From: an uncultured Leptolinea sp.
Lineage (GTDB): Bacteria; Chloroflexota; Anaerolineae; Anaerolineales; Anaerolineaceae
DNA: 64,000 bases
NCBI GenBank assembly: GCA_903828565.1
Contig: CAIKMQ010000003.1
Coordinates: 124,001-188,000 of the forward strand
Direction of reading: 5' to 3'
Of the stretch, positions 42,068-52,432 are shown piece after piece (within the stretch, counting starts at the first letter, position 1; each line of letters opens with the position of its first letter). The notes under the pieces were generated by a model, which was not told the origin of the DNA, made no database searches, and was given only the letters and a program-made list of their open reading frames with translations. The position numbers and the translations under genes were made by a program.

Positions 42068-43999
42068 GTGCAGATCAACCCGAACCACGACAATATTTTT
42101 GAAGAAACGATCGACCGAAAGCCCAACCCGGCATGGTCTCATCTTTTTATAGGTAAACCGATCGCAACAGCGGAAGCTGCTCACCAGGCTATTGGCAAGC
42201 TGGTGGGATTGGCGGTCTTCTCCTCAGACGCGCTTTCATCCGTAGCCTACGGCCCGCAGGAGCTCATGACCATCCTGTTGGTTGCGGGTGTAGCCACCCT
42301 GCATCTTTCTTTACCACTGGTTATTGGTATTGTCGTCCTGCTGGCCATCCTGACTTTCTCGTACGAGCAGACCATCCATGCTTACCCGGGCGGAGGCGGC
42401 GCATACATTGTCGCCCGTGACAATCTGGGAGAATTGCCAGCCCAGACCGCCGGGGCAGCCTTAATGACGGACTACATCCTCACCGTTGCCGTCTCGATTT
42501 CATCCGGTGTGGCACAGCTTACTTCTGCGTACCCGGTTCTGTACCCGTACCGTGTCGAGATCGCTGTTGCGATGATCATCCTCATAATGGTCATCAACCT
42601 GCGCGGCGTGAAAGAATCCGGTACCACTTTCGCCATTCCGACCTATTTCTTCCTGGTGATGATGTTCGTCACCTTGATCTTGGGTCTGGTTAAGTATGCC
42701 ACAGGTACTCTCGGTGTCGTGGTGGATCCCCCCGTGGTGGAACCCGGTGTTCAAGCGATCACCATCTTCCTCATCCTGAAAGCATTTGCCAACGGAACCA
42801 CCTCGTTGACAGGTGTGGAAGCCATCTCTAACGGTATCACCGCATTCAAAGAACCGCGTTCCAAAAACGCCGGCGCCACCCTGATCTGGATGGCAGGTAT
42901 CCTGGGTACCATGCTGGTCGCCACTACGTTCCTGGCGATCAAGATCGGTGCTCTGCCGGCAGAGAGCGAGACAGTCATTTCACAGGTGGCTCGCACTATC
43001 TACAACAACCGGGGTATCCTTTACCTGGCTACCATCTCATCCACTACGATCATCCTGATCATGGCCGCGAACACAGCTTTTGCTGATTTTCCGCGCCTGG
43101 GCGCGTTGATCGCCGGCGACGGGTTCTTGCCCAAACAACTGACCACAAAGGGCAGCCGCTTGGTCTTCTCACGGGGCATTATGACGCTGGCAGCCCTGGC
43201 ATCCCTGCTGGTCATCCTCTTCAAAGCCAGTGTTTCCGGTTTGATCCCACTGTATGCCATTGGCGTCTTCCTGTCCTTCACGCTTTCTCAGGGTGGGATG
43301 GCGCGACGTTGGTGGAAATCCGGGCACATGAATCCCGGTACAGAAATTAAGGAACCTGGATCCATCCTACGCTATACCCCTGGATGGGTCAGCAAAATGA
43401 TCATCAATGGTTTTGGTTCTGTTTTGACTCTGGTCGTGATGAGTATTTTTGCCGTAACCAAGTTTAAAGATGGCGCCTGGGTGGTAGTGGTTATTACTCC
43501 CCTCCTGGTAGTTGGTTTTTACACGATCCACTGGCACTACAAAGGCCTGGCTGAACAACTTTCACTTGATGCGAGGGTATACCCTAACCGGGTGATACGC
43601 AACCGTGTCATTATGCCCATTGGCGGGGTTCACAATGGTACCCTGATGGCCCTTAAATATGCCCGCACCTTATCTACGGATATAACCGCACTGCATATCA
43701 GTATCGATCCCATCGAAACAGAGAAGATCGAAAACAAGTGGACCAAATGGGGCGACGGTGTACGCCTGGTGGTCCTACATTCACCTTACCGTGAGTTCAT
43801 GGAACCGCTGCTGGAGTATGTGGAACAACTATCGGAAGAGCTTGCACCAAATGAGGTAATCACCATCGTGGTGCCGCAATTCAACCCGCGCCGCCTGTGG
43901 ACGCGCTTTCTACATACCCGCACCGCTGAGACCATCCGCAAAAGCCTGTTGAACCTGGATAACATCGTCATCCTGGAAGTGCCCTATCAGGTGAAATAA
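42068..43999 (+). CDS. APC-superfamily transporter, KimA-like potassium importer
   Basis: The product is 643 residues starting at GTG 42068 with GGAAGGA upstream. About 12 membrane helices occupy residues 40-500, with APC signatures such as SSDALSSVAYGPQE, AYPGGGGAYIVARDNLGE and LILKAFANGTTSLTGVEAISNGI. The soluble C-terminal 150 residues (NRVIMPIGGVHNGTLMALKYARTLSTDITALHI) resemble a UspA fold. This arrangement matches KimA/YdaO proton-coupled K+ importers better than amino-acid permeases, so K+ uptake is the leading inference. It is followed by the rpsB leader. Confidence 0.78.
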   Translation: MQINPNHDNIFEETIDRKPNPAWSHLFIGKPIATAEAAHQAIGKLVGLAVFSSDALSSVAYGPQELMTILLVAGVATLHLSLPLVIGIVVLLAILTFSYEQTIHAYPGGGGAYIVARDNLGELPAQTAGAALMTDYILTVAVSISSGVAQLTSAYPVLYPYRVEIAVAMIILIMVINLRGVKESGTTFAIPTYFFLVMMFVTLILGLVKYATGTLGVVVDPPVVEPGVQAITIFLILKAFANGTTSLTGVEAISNGITAFKEPRSKNAGATLIWMAGILGTMLVATTFLAIKIGALPAESETVISQVARTIYNNRGILYLATISSTTIILIMAANTAFADFPRLGALIAGDGFLPKQLTTKGSRLVFSRGIMTLAALASLLVILFKASVSGLIPLYAIGVFLSFTLSQGGMARRWWKSGHMNPGTEIKEPGSILRYTPGWVSKMIINGFGSVLTLVVMSIFAVTKFKDGAWVVVVITPLLVVGFYTIHWHYKGLAEQLSLDARVYPNRVIRNRVIMPIGGVHNGTLMALKYARTLSTDITALHISIDPIETEKIENKWTKWGDGVRLVVLHSPYREFMEPLLEYVEQLSEELAPNEVITIVVPQFNPRRLWTRFLHTRTAETIRKSLLNLDNIVILEVPYQVK

Positions 44000-44066
44000 C
44001 CCCGATCGGATATCCAGATTCCAGAGTTGTATCGCTTGTCCCTCTGGCGGATTCTTACATTTTCTA

Positions 44067-44200
44067 TGTTATAATCGTTGCGCCCCGGGATTACCCGGGA
44101 GTACCCATCTCACACGGCTCCAGACTTGGCTGAGCGTGCTCCGTATTCGGAGCTTCTGCCCGGGATGACGGAGCCGGAGGCCAAACGCTAAGGAGTTTTT
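44067..44200 (+). promoter_or_regulatory. Promoter and structured leader of rpsB-tsf
   Basis: An extended -10 (TG at 44067-44068, TATAAT 44070-44075) precedes a leader of about 120 bases. The leader has CCCGGG-ATTA-CCCGGG (44084-44099), GCTCCG-TATT-CGGAGC (44138-44153) and a long-range pairing of CGGCTCC (44115-44121) with GGAGCCG (44170-44176) that encloses the hairpin. This is consistent with an autogenous ribosomal-protein leader binding S2; that role is inference. AAGGAG precedes ATG 44201. Confidence 0.65.
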
Positions 44201-45034
44201 ATGTCTACAGTGATTTCCATGAAAGCACTTCTCGAAAGCGGCGTCCATTTCGGTCACCGCACCAATAAGTGGGACCCCCACATGCGCCCTTATATCTTCA
44301 CCGAGCGCAATGGTATCCACATCATTGACCTGCAGCAGACTGTCAAAGCCCTCAATACAGCCTACAACCTGGTTCGCGATACTGTCGCGAACGGTGGTGT
44401 CGTTCTCTTCATCGGCACCAAGCGCCAGGCACAGGAAACTGTGAAAGAAGAAGCGGAACGCTGCGGTATGCCGTATGTCACCGAACGCTGGCTGGGCGGT
44501 ATGTTGACCAACTGGTCCACCATGTTTGCTCGTATCAACGAGTTGAATCGCCTGGAAAAAATGCGCGAGACCGGCGAGATCAACCGCCTGACCAAGAAGG
44601 AAGGCCTGCTGATCGGTCGCGAGATCAACCGCTTGCTCATCCGCCTGAGCGGTGTGCGTAAAATGACACGCATCCCAGACCTGGTTTTCGTGGTGGATAT
44701 TGACCGCGAAGAAACAGCCATCAAAGAAGCCAATAAAACCGGCACCCCCGTGATCGCAATGGTGGATACCAACTGCAACCCGGTCGGTGTAGATTATGTC
44801 ATCCCCTCCAACGATGATGCCATTCGCGCGATCAAACTGATGGTTGCCAAGATCGCTGATGCGGCCATCGAAGGCAAGACCATGCTTGAAAAAGACGGTC
44901 AGGGTGGTACAGCTGAGACATTCTTAGCTGTTGAACCAGAATTGACCGACGAAGATCTGCTCGGCGATGCCACCCGCGCCAAGATGTCCCAAACTGCGGC
45001 GGCTGAAGAACCCGACGCTGATGTTGAAGCCTAA
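44201..45034 (+). CDS. rpsB: 30S ribosomal protein S2
   Basis: The 277-residue protein opens with [43 protein letters not shown] (in segments) and contains [32 protein letters not shown] and [11 protein letters not shown], all S2 landmarks. The C-terminal 45 residues are an acidic, Ala-rich extension beyond the usual core. It is followed 25 bases later by tsf, the conserved gene order. Confidence 0.97.
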   Translation: MSTVISMKALLESGVHFGHRTNKWDPHMRPYIFTERNGIHIIDLQQTVKALNTAYNLVRDTVANGGVVLFIGTKRQAQETVKEEAERCGMPYVTERWLGGMLTNWSTMFARINELNRLEKMRETGEINRLTKKEGLLIGREINRLLIRLSGVRKMTRIPDLVFVVDIDREETAIKEANKTGTPVIAMVDTNCNPVGVDYVIPSNDDAIRAIKLMVAKIADAAIEGKTMLEKDGQGGTAETFLAVEPELTDEDLLGDATRAKMSQTAAAEEPDADVEA

Positions 45035-45059
45035 ACCACACCAAACAGGAAAGTAGAAA

Positions 45060-45668
45060 ATGGCACAAATCACCACCGAAATGATCAAACAGCTGCGCGA
45101 AGCAACTGCGGCTGGCATCTCTGATTGCAAAAAAGCTCTTGAAAGCGCTGAAGGCGATTACAGCAAGGCTGTCGATTACCTGCGCGAAAAAGGCCTCGCC
45201 ACCGCTGCCAAACGTGCAGACCGCGCAGCATCTGCTGGCGTTGTAGAACTATACTCTCACGGTGATGGCCGCGTGGGCGTCATGGTCGAAGTGAACTGTG
45301 AAACTGATTTTGTTGGCCGCACTGAGAATTTCCGCAAGTTTGCTCATGAGATCGCACTGCAGGTAGCCGCCGCCGCCCCCCGCTATATCAAGGAAGAAGA
45401 CATCCCCGAAGCCGATATTGAGCATGAACGCGGGATTGCAACCGCCAAGGCGAAGGAAGAGAATAAACCGGAAGCGATCATCCCGAAGATTGTGGATGGC
45501 GCCCTGGAAAAATTCAAGAACGAAACAGTCCTGCTGCGCCAGGCCTATATCCGTGATGATAAAGTGACCATCCAGGCACTGCTGAATGATGCCATCGTTT
45601 CGATGGGCGAGAATATTGTAGTGCGTCGTTTTGCCCGATGGGAACTGGGCGAAAGCACACAGGGATAA
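45060..45668 (+). CDS. tsf: Elongation factor Ts
   Basis: The 202-residue nucleotide exchange factor for EF-Tu has the N-terminal UBA-like domain (IKQLREATAAGISDCKKALESAEGDYSKAVDYLREKG, in segments) and the TDFV motif in VNCETDFVGRTENF. It is a short form lacking part of the second core subdomain, as in several non-proteobacterial lineages. A terminator follows. Confidence 0.96.
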   Translation: MAQITTEMIKQLREATAAGISDCKKALESAEGDYSKAVDYLREKGLATAAKRADRAASAGVVELYSHGDGRVGVMVEVNCETDFVGRTENFRKFAHEIALQVAAAAPRYIKEEDIPEADIEHERGIATAKAKEENKPEAIIPKIVDGALEKFKNETVLLRQAYIRDDKVTIQALLNDAIVSMGENIVVRRFARWELGESTQG

Positions 45669-45678
45669 AACAAAGAGT

Positions 45679-47656
<1,978 letters not shown>

Positions 47657-47663
47657 AAATCAC

Positions 47664-47697
47664 AAAGCCGGGACGCGGTTCACCCGGCTTTATTCTT
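47664..47697 (+). terminator. Terminator after the MFS gene
   Basis: AAAGCCGGG (47664-47672) pairs with CCCGGCTTT (47683-47691) across a 10-base loop and is followed by ATTCTTT. About 170 bases then precede frr, holding a TATAAT at 47832-47837 and no ORF. Confidence 0.7.
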
Positions 47698-47869
47698 TAT
47701 TGATATCAGATTCGATATCCAGTACTTTGATTATCAGGCAAATCATTGTTTGAATGACCATGTTGAGCTCCTACACGACACATGGATGAAATTCATGGCG
47801 GATAGTCCATATCCGCTGACGTGAAATACACTATAATTACAGCAGACCATTTGACTTCGAGGAGGAGCC

Positions 47870-48427
47870 GTGATCAAAGAATCTGTGAAAGAAGCCGAAG
47901 GGCACATGAAAACTGCCATTGTGGCGCTTGAAGACGTTTTGGCCACAATCCGTACCGGGCGTGCATCCCCTGCAATCGTTGAAAAACTCCCCGTGGAATA
48001 CTACGGAACCGCCACGCCATTGATGCAGCTGGCAAGCATCAGCATCCCTGAACCCCGGCAATTGCTGATCAAACCCTTTGACGCATCATCCATCAAGAAC
48101 ATTGAGAAAGCCATCTTGGCTTCAGAACTGGGGTTGACGCCTAACAATGATGGCAAAGTCATCCGCTTGAATCTCCCTCCATTGACCGAAGAGCGCCGCC
48201 GGGATCTCGTCAAAGTTGTCCATCATCAACTGGAAGCCTCCCGCGTAGAGATCCGAAATGTCCGCAGAGATATGATCAAAGATCTGCGAGAATATGAGAA
48301 AGAAAAGCTGATCTCGGAAGATGACCTGGCACTGGGAGAAGAAGAACTGCAGAAGCTGACCGATCACTACATCGAGCTGATCGATACACACGGCACGAAA
48401 AAAGAAAAAGAGATCATGGAAGTTTGA
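47870..48427 (+). CDS. frr: Ribosome recycling factor
   Basis: The 185-residue protein releases ribosomes after termination with EF-G. KEAEGHMKTAIVALEDVLATIRTGRASPAIVEKLPVEYYGTATPL (in segments) and LNLPPLTEERRRDLVKVVH are RRF signatures. The start is GTG 47870, with GGAGGAG upstream. A -10 TATAAT at 47832 may give it its own promoter after the preceding terminator. Confidence 0.97.
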   Translation: MIKESVKEAEGHMKTAIVALEDVLATIRTGRASPAIVEKLPVEYYGTATPLMQLASISIPEPRQLLIKPFDASSIKNIEKAILASELGLTPNNDGKVIRLNLPPLTEERRRDLVKVVHHQLEASRVEIRNVRRDMIKDLREYEKEKLISEDDLALGEEELQKLTDHYIELIDTHGTKKEKEIMEV

Positions 48428-48437
48428 CGGTAGTTGG

Positions 48438-49175
48438 ATGTCACCTTCAACCCGCAAGACCAAAGAACACCCCGTTCCGCAGCATATCGCAGTCATCATG
48501 GATGGCAATGGCCGCTGGGCGAAAAAGCGCGGATTGCCGCGGTTGGCTGGCCATCAGGCAGGCACTGAAAATCTGCGCCGAATTATCCGTGCTTGCGTCG
48601 AACTGGGCGTACGTTACCTGACGATCTACGCATTCTCCACTGAAAACTGGGGCCGTCCACGCGAAGAAGTAGACGGTTTATTAAAGATCCTTGAAAGCGT
48701 GATCGAAAGAGAATTGAACGAGCTTCATAAAGAAGGCGTGCAGCTGCGGCATATTGGCCGTCTGGAGAGATTGCCAGAAAACCTGCGGCGTAAGGTTACT
48801 GATGCGATCGAATTGACCCGGAATAATGACCGCCTGACTGTGATTGTGGCCTTCAATTACGGTGGAAAAGATGAGATTGTTCATGCTGTAGAGCAGATTA
48901 TCCGGGTTGGCACAAAACCCGAAGATATCACCGAGGATTTGATCAGCCAGCATCTGTTCACCGTTGGCATTCCGGACCCTGAGCTGGTCATCCGTACATC
49001 GGGTGAGATGCGCCTTTCCAATTTCCTTGTCTGGCAGGCGGCGTATTCCGAGCTCTATATCACGCCGGTACTCTGGCCGGATTTCGGGCGGGAAGAACTG
49101 ATCAAAGCGGTCAATGCATACCAGCTACGCAACCGTCGTTTTGGTTTGCTCGAAGAAGAACCACCAAAGGATTGA
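48438..49175 (+). CDS. uppS: Isoprenyl transferase (undecaprenyl diphosphate synthase)
   Basis: The 245-residue cis-prenyltransferase makes the lipid carrier for cell-wall and glycan synthesis. Motifs: HIAVIMDGNGRWAKKRGLPRLAGH, LTIYAFSTENWGRP, VAFNYGGKDEIV and PDPELVIRTSGEMRLSNFLVWQAAYSE. It follows frr at 10 bases and precedes cdsA, a conserved envelope-lipid gene order. Confidence 0.96.
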   Translation: MSPSTRKTKEHPVPQHIAVIMDGNGRWAKKRGLPRLAGHQAGTENLRRIIRACVELGVRYLTIYAFSTENWGRPREEVDGLLKILESVIERELNELHKEGVQLRHIGRLERLPENLRRKVTDAIELTRNNDRLTVIVAFNYGGKDEIVHAVEQIIRVGTKPEDITEDLISQHLFTVGIPDPELVIRTSGEMRLSNFLVWQAAYSELYITPVLWPDFGREELIKAVNAYQLRNRRFGLLEEEPPKD

Positions 49176-49185
49176 TCATCGAAAT

Positions 49186-49995
49186 ATGCTGAAACAACGT
49201 TTGATCGTTGCCTTCATCCTGCTGCCTATTGGTCTGGCAGCAGTGTTTATGGGCGGTTTATACTTTACCCTGCTGATCACGATTTTCCTTGTCCTGGCAG
49301 CCTGGGAATACACCCGCCTGATGAACCTGTGCGGTGCGAAACCCGCCACCTGGCTGGTGGTGGGCGGTACCCTGTCTATCATCGCGACGCGGCATTTGCT
49401 GCAATTCAAGTATGCTGACTTGCTGCTCAGTGTGATTATTCTGCTGGCGATGACGCACCACCTGGTGAGTTATGAGCGCGGAAGAGATCAAGCTGCTACG
49501 GATTTCACATCCACGCTGGGGGGTATCCTCTACATCGGCTGGATCGGTTCCTACCTGATATCGCTGCGTCTGATGGACGGCGGTTTATGGTGGTTCCTTG
49601 TCGCTCTTCCGGCAACCTGGCTGGCAGATGTTGGAGCATTTTTTATTGGCAGCGCATTTGGCAGACACCCAATGTCCCGCCGGGTCAGCCCCAAGAAAAC
49701 CTGGGAAGGCTATTTCGGGGGTATTGTGGTGTCTGTAGCGGGCACTATTGGTTTGGCAGCTCTCTGGCGTATTTGGGGATCATCCATCCCAACCGGGCAG
49801 GCTGCCATCATCGCCCTGGTGATGAGCGCATTGACGACCCTGGGAGACCTGTCAGAGAGTGTCTTCAAACGCCAGGCCGGAGTCAAAGATTCGGGTAGCC
49901 TGTTGCCAGGTCATGGCGGTTTCTTCGACCGGGTAGATTCCTGGCTGTGGGCCGGGGTAGTTGCCTATTATCTGGTGTCATTATGTTGGGTGTAG
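49186..49995 (+). CDS. cdsA: Phosphatidate cytidylyltransferase
   Basis: The 269-residue integral membrane enzyme makes CDP-diacylglycerol. The start is ATG 49186; the longer frame overlaps uppS. The CdsA signature is complete: SPKKTWEGYFGGIVVS and GDLSESVFKRQAGVKDSGSLLPGHGGFFDRVDSW. About eight hydrophobic helices are present. It follows uppS by 10 bases and precedes glpX by 13. Confidence 0.95.
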   Translation: MLKQRLIVAFILLPIGLAAVFMGGLYFTLLITIFLVLAAWEYTRLMNLCGAKPATWLVVGGTLSIIATRHLLQFKYADLLLSVIILLAMTHHLVSYERGRDQAATDFTSTLGGILYIGWIGSYLISLRLMDGGLWWFLVALPATWLADVGAFFIGSAFGRHPMSRRVSPKKTWEGYFGGIVVSVAGTIGLAALWRIWGSSIPTGQAAIIALVMSALTTLGDLSESVFKRQAGVKDSGSLLPGHGGFFDRVDSWLWAGVVAYYLVSLCWV

Positions 49996-50008
49996 CAGGA
50001 GGATCAAA

Positions 50009-50992
50009 GTGAATTCCACACCGACAAGAAACTTAGCCATGGAACTGGTCCGGGTGACTGAAGCAGCCGCTCTTTCTGCCGCACGTTTTATGGGCCGGGG
50101 CGATAAAGAAGGTGCGGATGGGGCTGCTGTTGAAGCCATGCGCCTGGTTCTGAATACGGTGGATATGGATGGCATCATCGTGATCGGCGAGGGGGAGAAA
50201 GACAATGCCCCCTGGCTTTACAACGGCGAAAAACTGGGAAATGGCAGCCGACCCCTGGTGGATATTGCGGTTGACCCGATCGATGGCACCCGCTTACTGG
50301 CCAACGGGTCTCCCAATTCCATTTCCTCTGTCGCTCTGGCACCGCGGGGAACAATGTACAACCCCGGGCCGTTCGTATATATGCACAAGATTGCGGTTGG
50401 CCCGGCAGCAAGGGATGCGATCGACATCAACGCCTCTGTGAAGGAAAACCTGAACAATGTCGCTCATGCGCTTGGGCAGAAGGTGGAAAATGTGACCGTG
50501 GTAATTTTGGATCGCGATCGCCATCTGGATTTGATCAAAGAAGTACGTGCCTGCGGGGCGCGCATCCGCCTGATGCCTGATGGCGATATTGCCGGAGCCT
50601 TAATGACCTGCATGGATAATTCGGGTGTAGACGTGTTGATGGGTATCGGTGGTACTCCGGAAGGTGTGATGGCCGCCTGCGCGTTGCGTTGCATGGGTGG
50701 TAACCTGGTGGGGAAACCCTTTGCCCGCAATGAGGCCGAAAAGCAGCGTGCGATTGAAATGGGTGTGGATTTCAGCCAGGCGCTTTCCATTGAGGACTTG
50801 GTATCTTCAGATGATGTGTTCTTCGCGGCTACGGGTGTGACGAACGGAGACCTTCTGAGCGGGGTGGATTACATTCCCAACGGCGCAAAGACCGACAGCC
50901 TGGTGATGCGCGGATTGACCGGAACCATCCGCCAGATCAAGGCGACCCACAGGCTGGATAAGCTGGATCTGATCTCCAGCGTGCAGTATTAA
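50009..50992 (+). CDS. glpX: Fructose-1,6-bisphosphatase class II
   Basis: The 327-residue enzyme starts at GTG 50009 with AGGAGGA upstream. Metal and substrate motifs: IVIGEGEKDNAPWLYNGE, VDIAVDPIDGTRLLANG, LMGIGGTPEGVMAACALR and ATGVTNGDLL. It dephosphorylates fructose-1,6-bisphosphate in gluconeogenesis; related GlpX proteins also act on sedoheptulose-1,7-bisphosphate. Its place behind cdsA looks incidental. A terminator follows. Confidence 0.95.
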   Translation: MNSTPTRNLAMELVRVTEAAALSAARFMGRGDKEGADGAAVEAMRLVLNTVDMDGIIVIGEGEKDNAPWLYNGEKLGNGSRPLVDIAVDPIDGTRLLANGSPNSISSVALAPRGTMYNPGPFVYMHKIAVGPAARDAIDINASVKENLNNVAHALGQKVENVTVVILDRDRHLDLIKEVRACGARIRLMPDGDIAGALMTCMDNSGVDVLMGIGGTPEGVMAACALRCMGGNLVGKPFARNEAEKQRAIEMGVDFSQALSIEDLVSSDDVFFAATGVTNGDLLSGVDYIPNGAKTDSLVMRGLTGTIRQIKATHRLDKLDLISSVQY

Positions 50993-50996
50993 AAGC

Positions 50997-51027
50997 AAGA
51001 CACCTCCGCAGTGCGGAGGTGTCTTTT
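50997..51027. terminator. Bidirectional terminator between glpX and the Met-rich protein gene
   Basis: AAGACACCTCCGCA (50997-51010) and TGCGGAGGTGTCTT (51012-51025) form a nearly perfect stem whose T-rich ends serve both convergent genes. Confidence 0.85.
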
Positions 51028-51049
51028 ACAGTTATTGAGCAGGCGGGGT

Positions 51050-51604
51050 TTACCGGCAGCCAAAACCGTTGTGCATTCCCGGCTGATTCTCTTTCATCCA
51101 ATCAGCCTGGTCTTGAGAGATGGCACCATCGGCAAGGGCTTTATCAATGGCGGCCACATGGGCTTCATCACGCAGCGTCTGAAACTCAGCTACGGTCAAA
51201 CCTTTTTCCGCTGCCAGGTCCAAAAGGCTCTTGCCATCGGTCAGGCTGGCGGATAGTTCGTCGCTGGTCATGCCAAGTTTTTCAGCCAGGGCATCCTGCA
51301 TGTAGGTGTGCATCACATTCATGCCTGCGGCATTACCGGAGAATTGGCCATTGCCCATCATCCCGCGATCACGTCCAAACTGCTGGTTGCCCATCATCTC
51401 GTTACCACGTCCGAACTGCTGATTGTCCATCATTCGTCCGCCGTTTGCCGAGTGACCATTGCCCATCATTCCAGAAAAGTCTTGCCCCCAGGTTTGTCCC
51501 GGGAAAGCGGCCTGTGCCTGGTCAGCGCGCACAAAGTTCACTACGCCAAAGGCTAACGCCGCAACGGCGACAACAGCAACCACGATCACTACAATATTCT
51601 TCAT
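51050..51604 (-). CDS. Met-rich envelope protein, DUF2680-like
   Basis: The product is 184 residues. An N-terminal hydrophobic signal-anchor (IVVIVVAVVAVAALAFGVVNFV) is followed by a low-complexity region with about four Met/Asn/Gln/Gly motifs (MMGNG, MMDNQQFGRG, MMGNQQFGRD, MMGNGQFSG) at residues 45-90. The C-terminal 90 residues are helical (YMQDALAEKLGMTSDELSASLTDGKSLLDLAAEKGLT), resembling DUF2680. Met-rich segments often bind Cu(I)/Ag(I); that use here is inference. AAGGAG precedes ATG 51604. Three TGTGAA direct repeats lie upstream, overlapping the expected -35. Confidence 0.75.
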   Translation of the reverse strand: MKNIVVIVVAVVAVAALAFGVVNFVRADQAQAAFPGQTWGQDFSGMMGNGHSANGGRMMDNQQFGRGNEMMGNQQFGRDRGMMGNGQFSGNAAGMNVMHTYMQDALAEKLGMTSDELSASLTDGKSLLDLAAEKGLTVAEFQTLRDEAHVAAIDKALADGAISQDQADWMKENQPGMHNGFGCR

Positions 51605-51667
51605 TCATACTCCTTGTTGGTTTTGATTGACTACAAGGCATATGATACCGATGAGTTATGAACAACC

Positions 51668-51695
51668 TGTGAAACGGATGTGAAGATGTTGTGAA
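51668..51695. promoter_or_regulatory. Three TGTGAA direct repeats at 11-bp period (OmpR-type operator candidate)
   Basis: TGTGAA occurs at 51668-51673, 51679-51684 and 51690-51695, exactly 11 bases apart. On the minus strand a TATCAT (51647-51642) is placed so that its -35 would fall on the proximal repeat, the layout used for class-II activation by OmpR/PhoB-type regulators. The array sits between the divergent Met-rich gene and the response-regulator gene. Confidence 0.75.
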
Positions 51696-51730
51696 GGTTC
51701 CCCATACCCGCAGGTCGTTCATGGGACGAA

Positions 51731-51739
51731 TGCTATAAT
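51731..51739 (+). promoter_or_regulatory. Extended -10 promoter of the two-component operon
   Basis: TG at 51731-51732, one base, then TATAAT 51734-51739. The expected start point coincides with ATG 51746, so the mRNA may be leaderless; no ribosome-binding site is seen. Confidence 0.6.
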
Positions 51740-51745
51740 GACGAT

Positions 51746-52429
51746 ATGGAACGAATATTGATCATCGAAGACGAGATGGAACTGGTTCGAGTGCTGCGCA
51801 GCTATCTGGAAAAGGCTGGCTACAGCGTCATCCACGCAACACGCGGCGATGAAGGGCTTGCCCGCTGGGAAGCAGATAAGCCGGATCTCGTTTTGTTGGA
51901 CCTGAACCTCCCCGGTATAGATGGCCTGGATATTGCCCGCCAGATGCGGAAAAAGTCGGACATCCCGATTTTAATGCTGACCGCAAGGGTGGATGAATTG
52001 GATCGACTGATCGGCCTTGAGCTTGGCGCTGATGACTATATCTCTAAACCATTTTCTCCCCGCGAGGTAGTTGCCCGGGTGAAAGCGGTGTTGCGGCGGA
52101 CCGGCTCATCAGTCCGACCGGAGGCGAAAATCACGCAGATCGGAGAGTTGTCGATCGATATGGATGCGCATCAGGTAAAGCTTGGCGGAGTTGAGTTGGA
52201 GTTGACCCCCACCGAATTCAGCCTGCTGGCTGCATTGGCCGCGCAACCCGGGCGGGTTTTCAGCCGCCTGCAATTACTGGAATACTCGCAGGGCACGGCC
52301 TATGAAGGATACGAACGCACGATCGATGCGCACATCAAGAACCTGCGGGCAAAGATCGAACCGGATTCACACAACCCGCAATACATTGAAACAGTTTTTG
52401 GCGTGGGATACCGTTTCCACAAAGAGTAA
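51746..52429 (+). CDS. OmpR-family response regulator
   Basis: The 227-residue regulator has a receiver domain with acidic pair D9/E10, phosphoacceptor D52 in VLLDLNLP, T79 and K101 (ISKPFSPRE), and a C-terminal winged helix at about 130-225 (LELTPTEFSLLAALAAQPGRVFSRLQLLE, YERTIDAHIKNLRAKIE). No Shine-Dalgarno is evident at ATG 51746. The histidine-kinase ATG starts 3 bases after its stop. The TGTGAA repeats upstream are the natural candidate for its binding site. Confidence 0.93.
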   Translation: MERILIIEDEMELVRVLRSYLEKAGYSVIHATRGDEGLARWEADKPDLVLLDLNLPGIDGLDIARQMRKKSDIPILMLTARVDELDRLIGLELGADDYISKPFSPREVVARVKAVLRRTGSSVRPEAKITQIGELSIDMDAHQVKLGGVELELTPTEFSLLAALAAQPGRVFSRLQLLEYSQGTAYEGYERTIDAHIKNLRAKIEPDSHNPQYIETVFGVGYRFHKE

Positions 52430-52432
52430 AGA

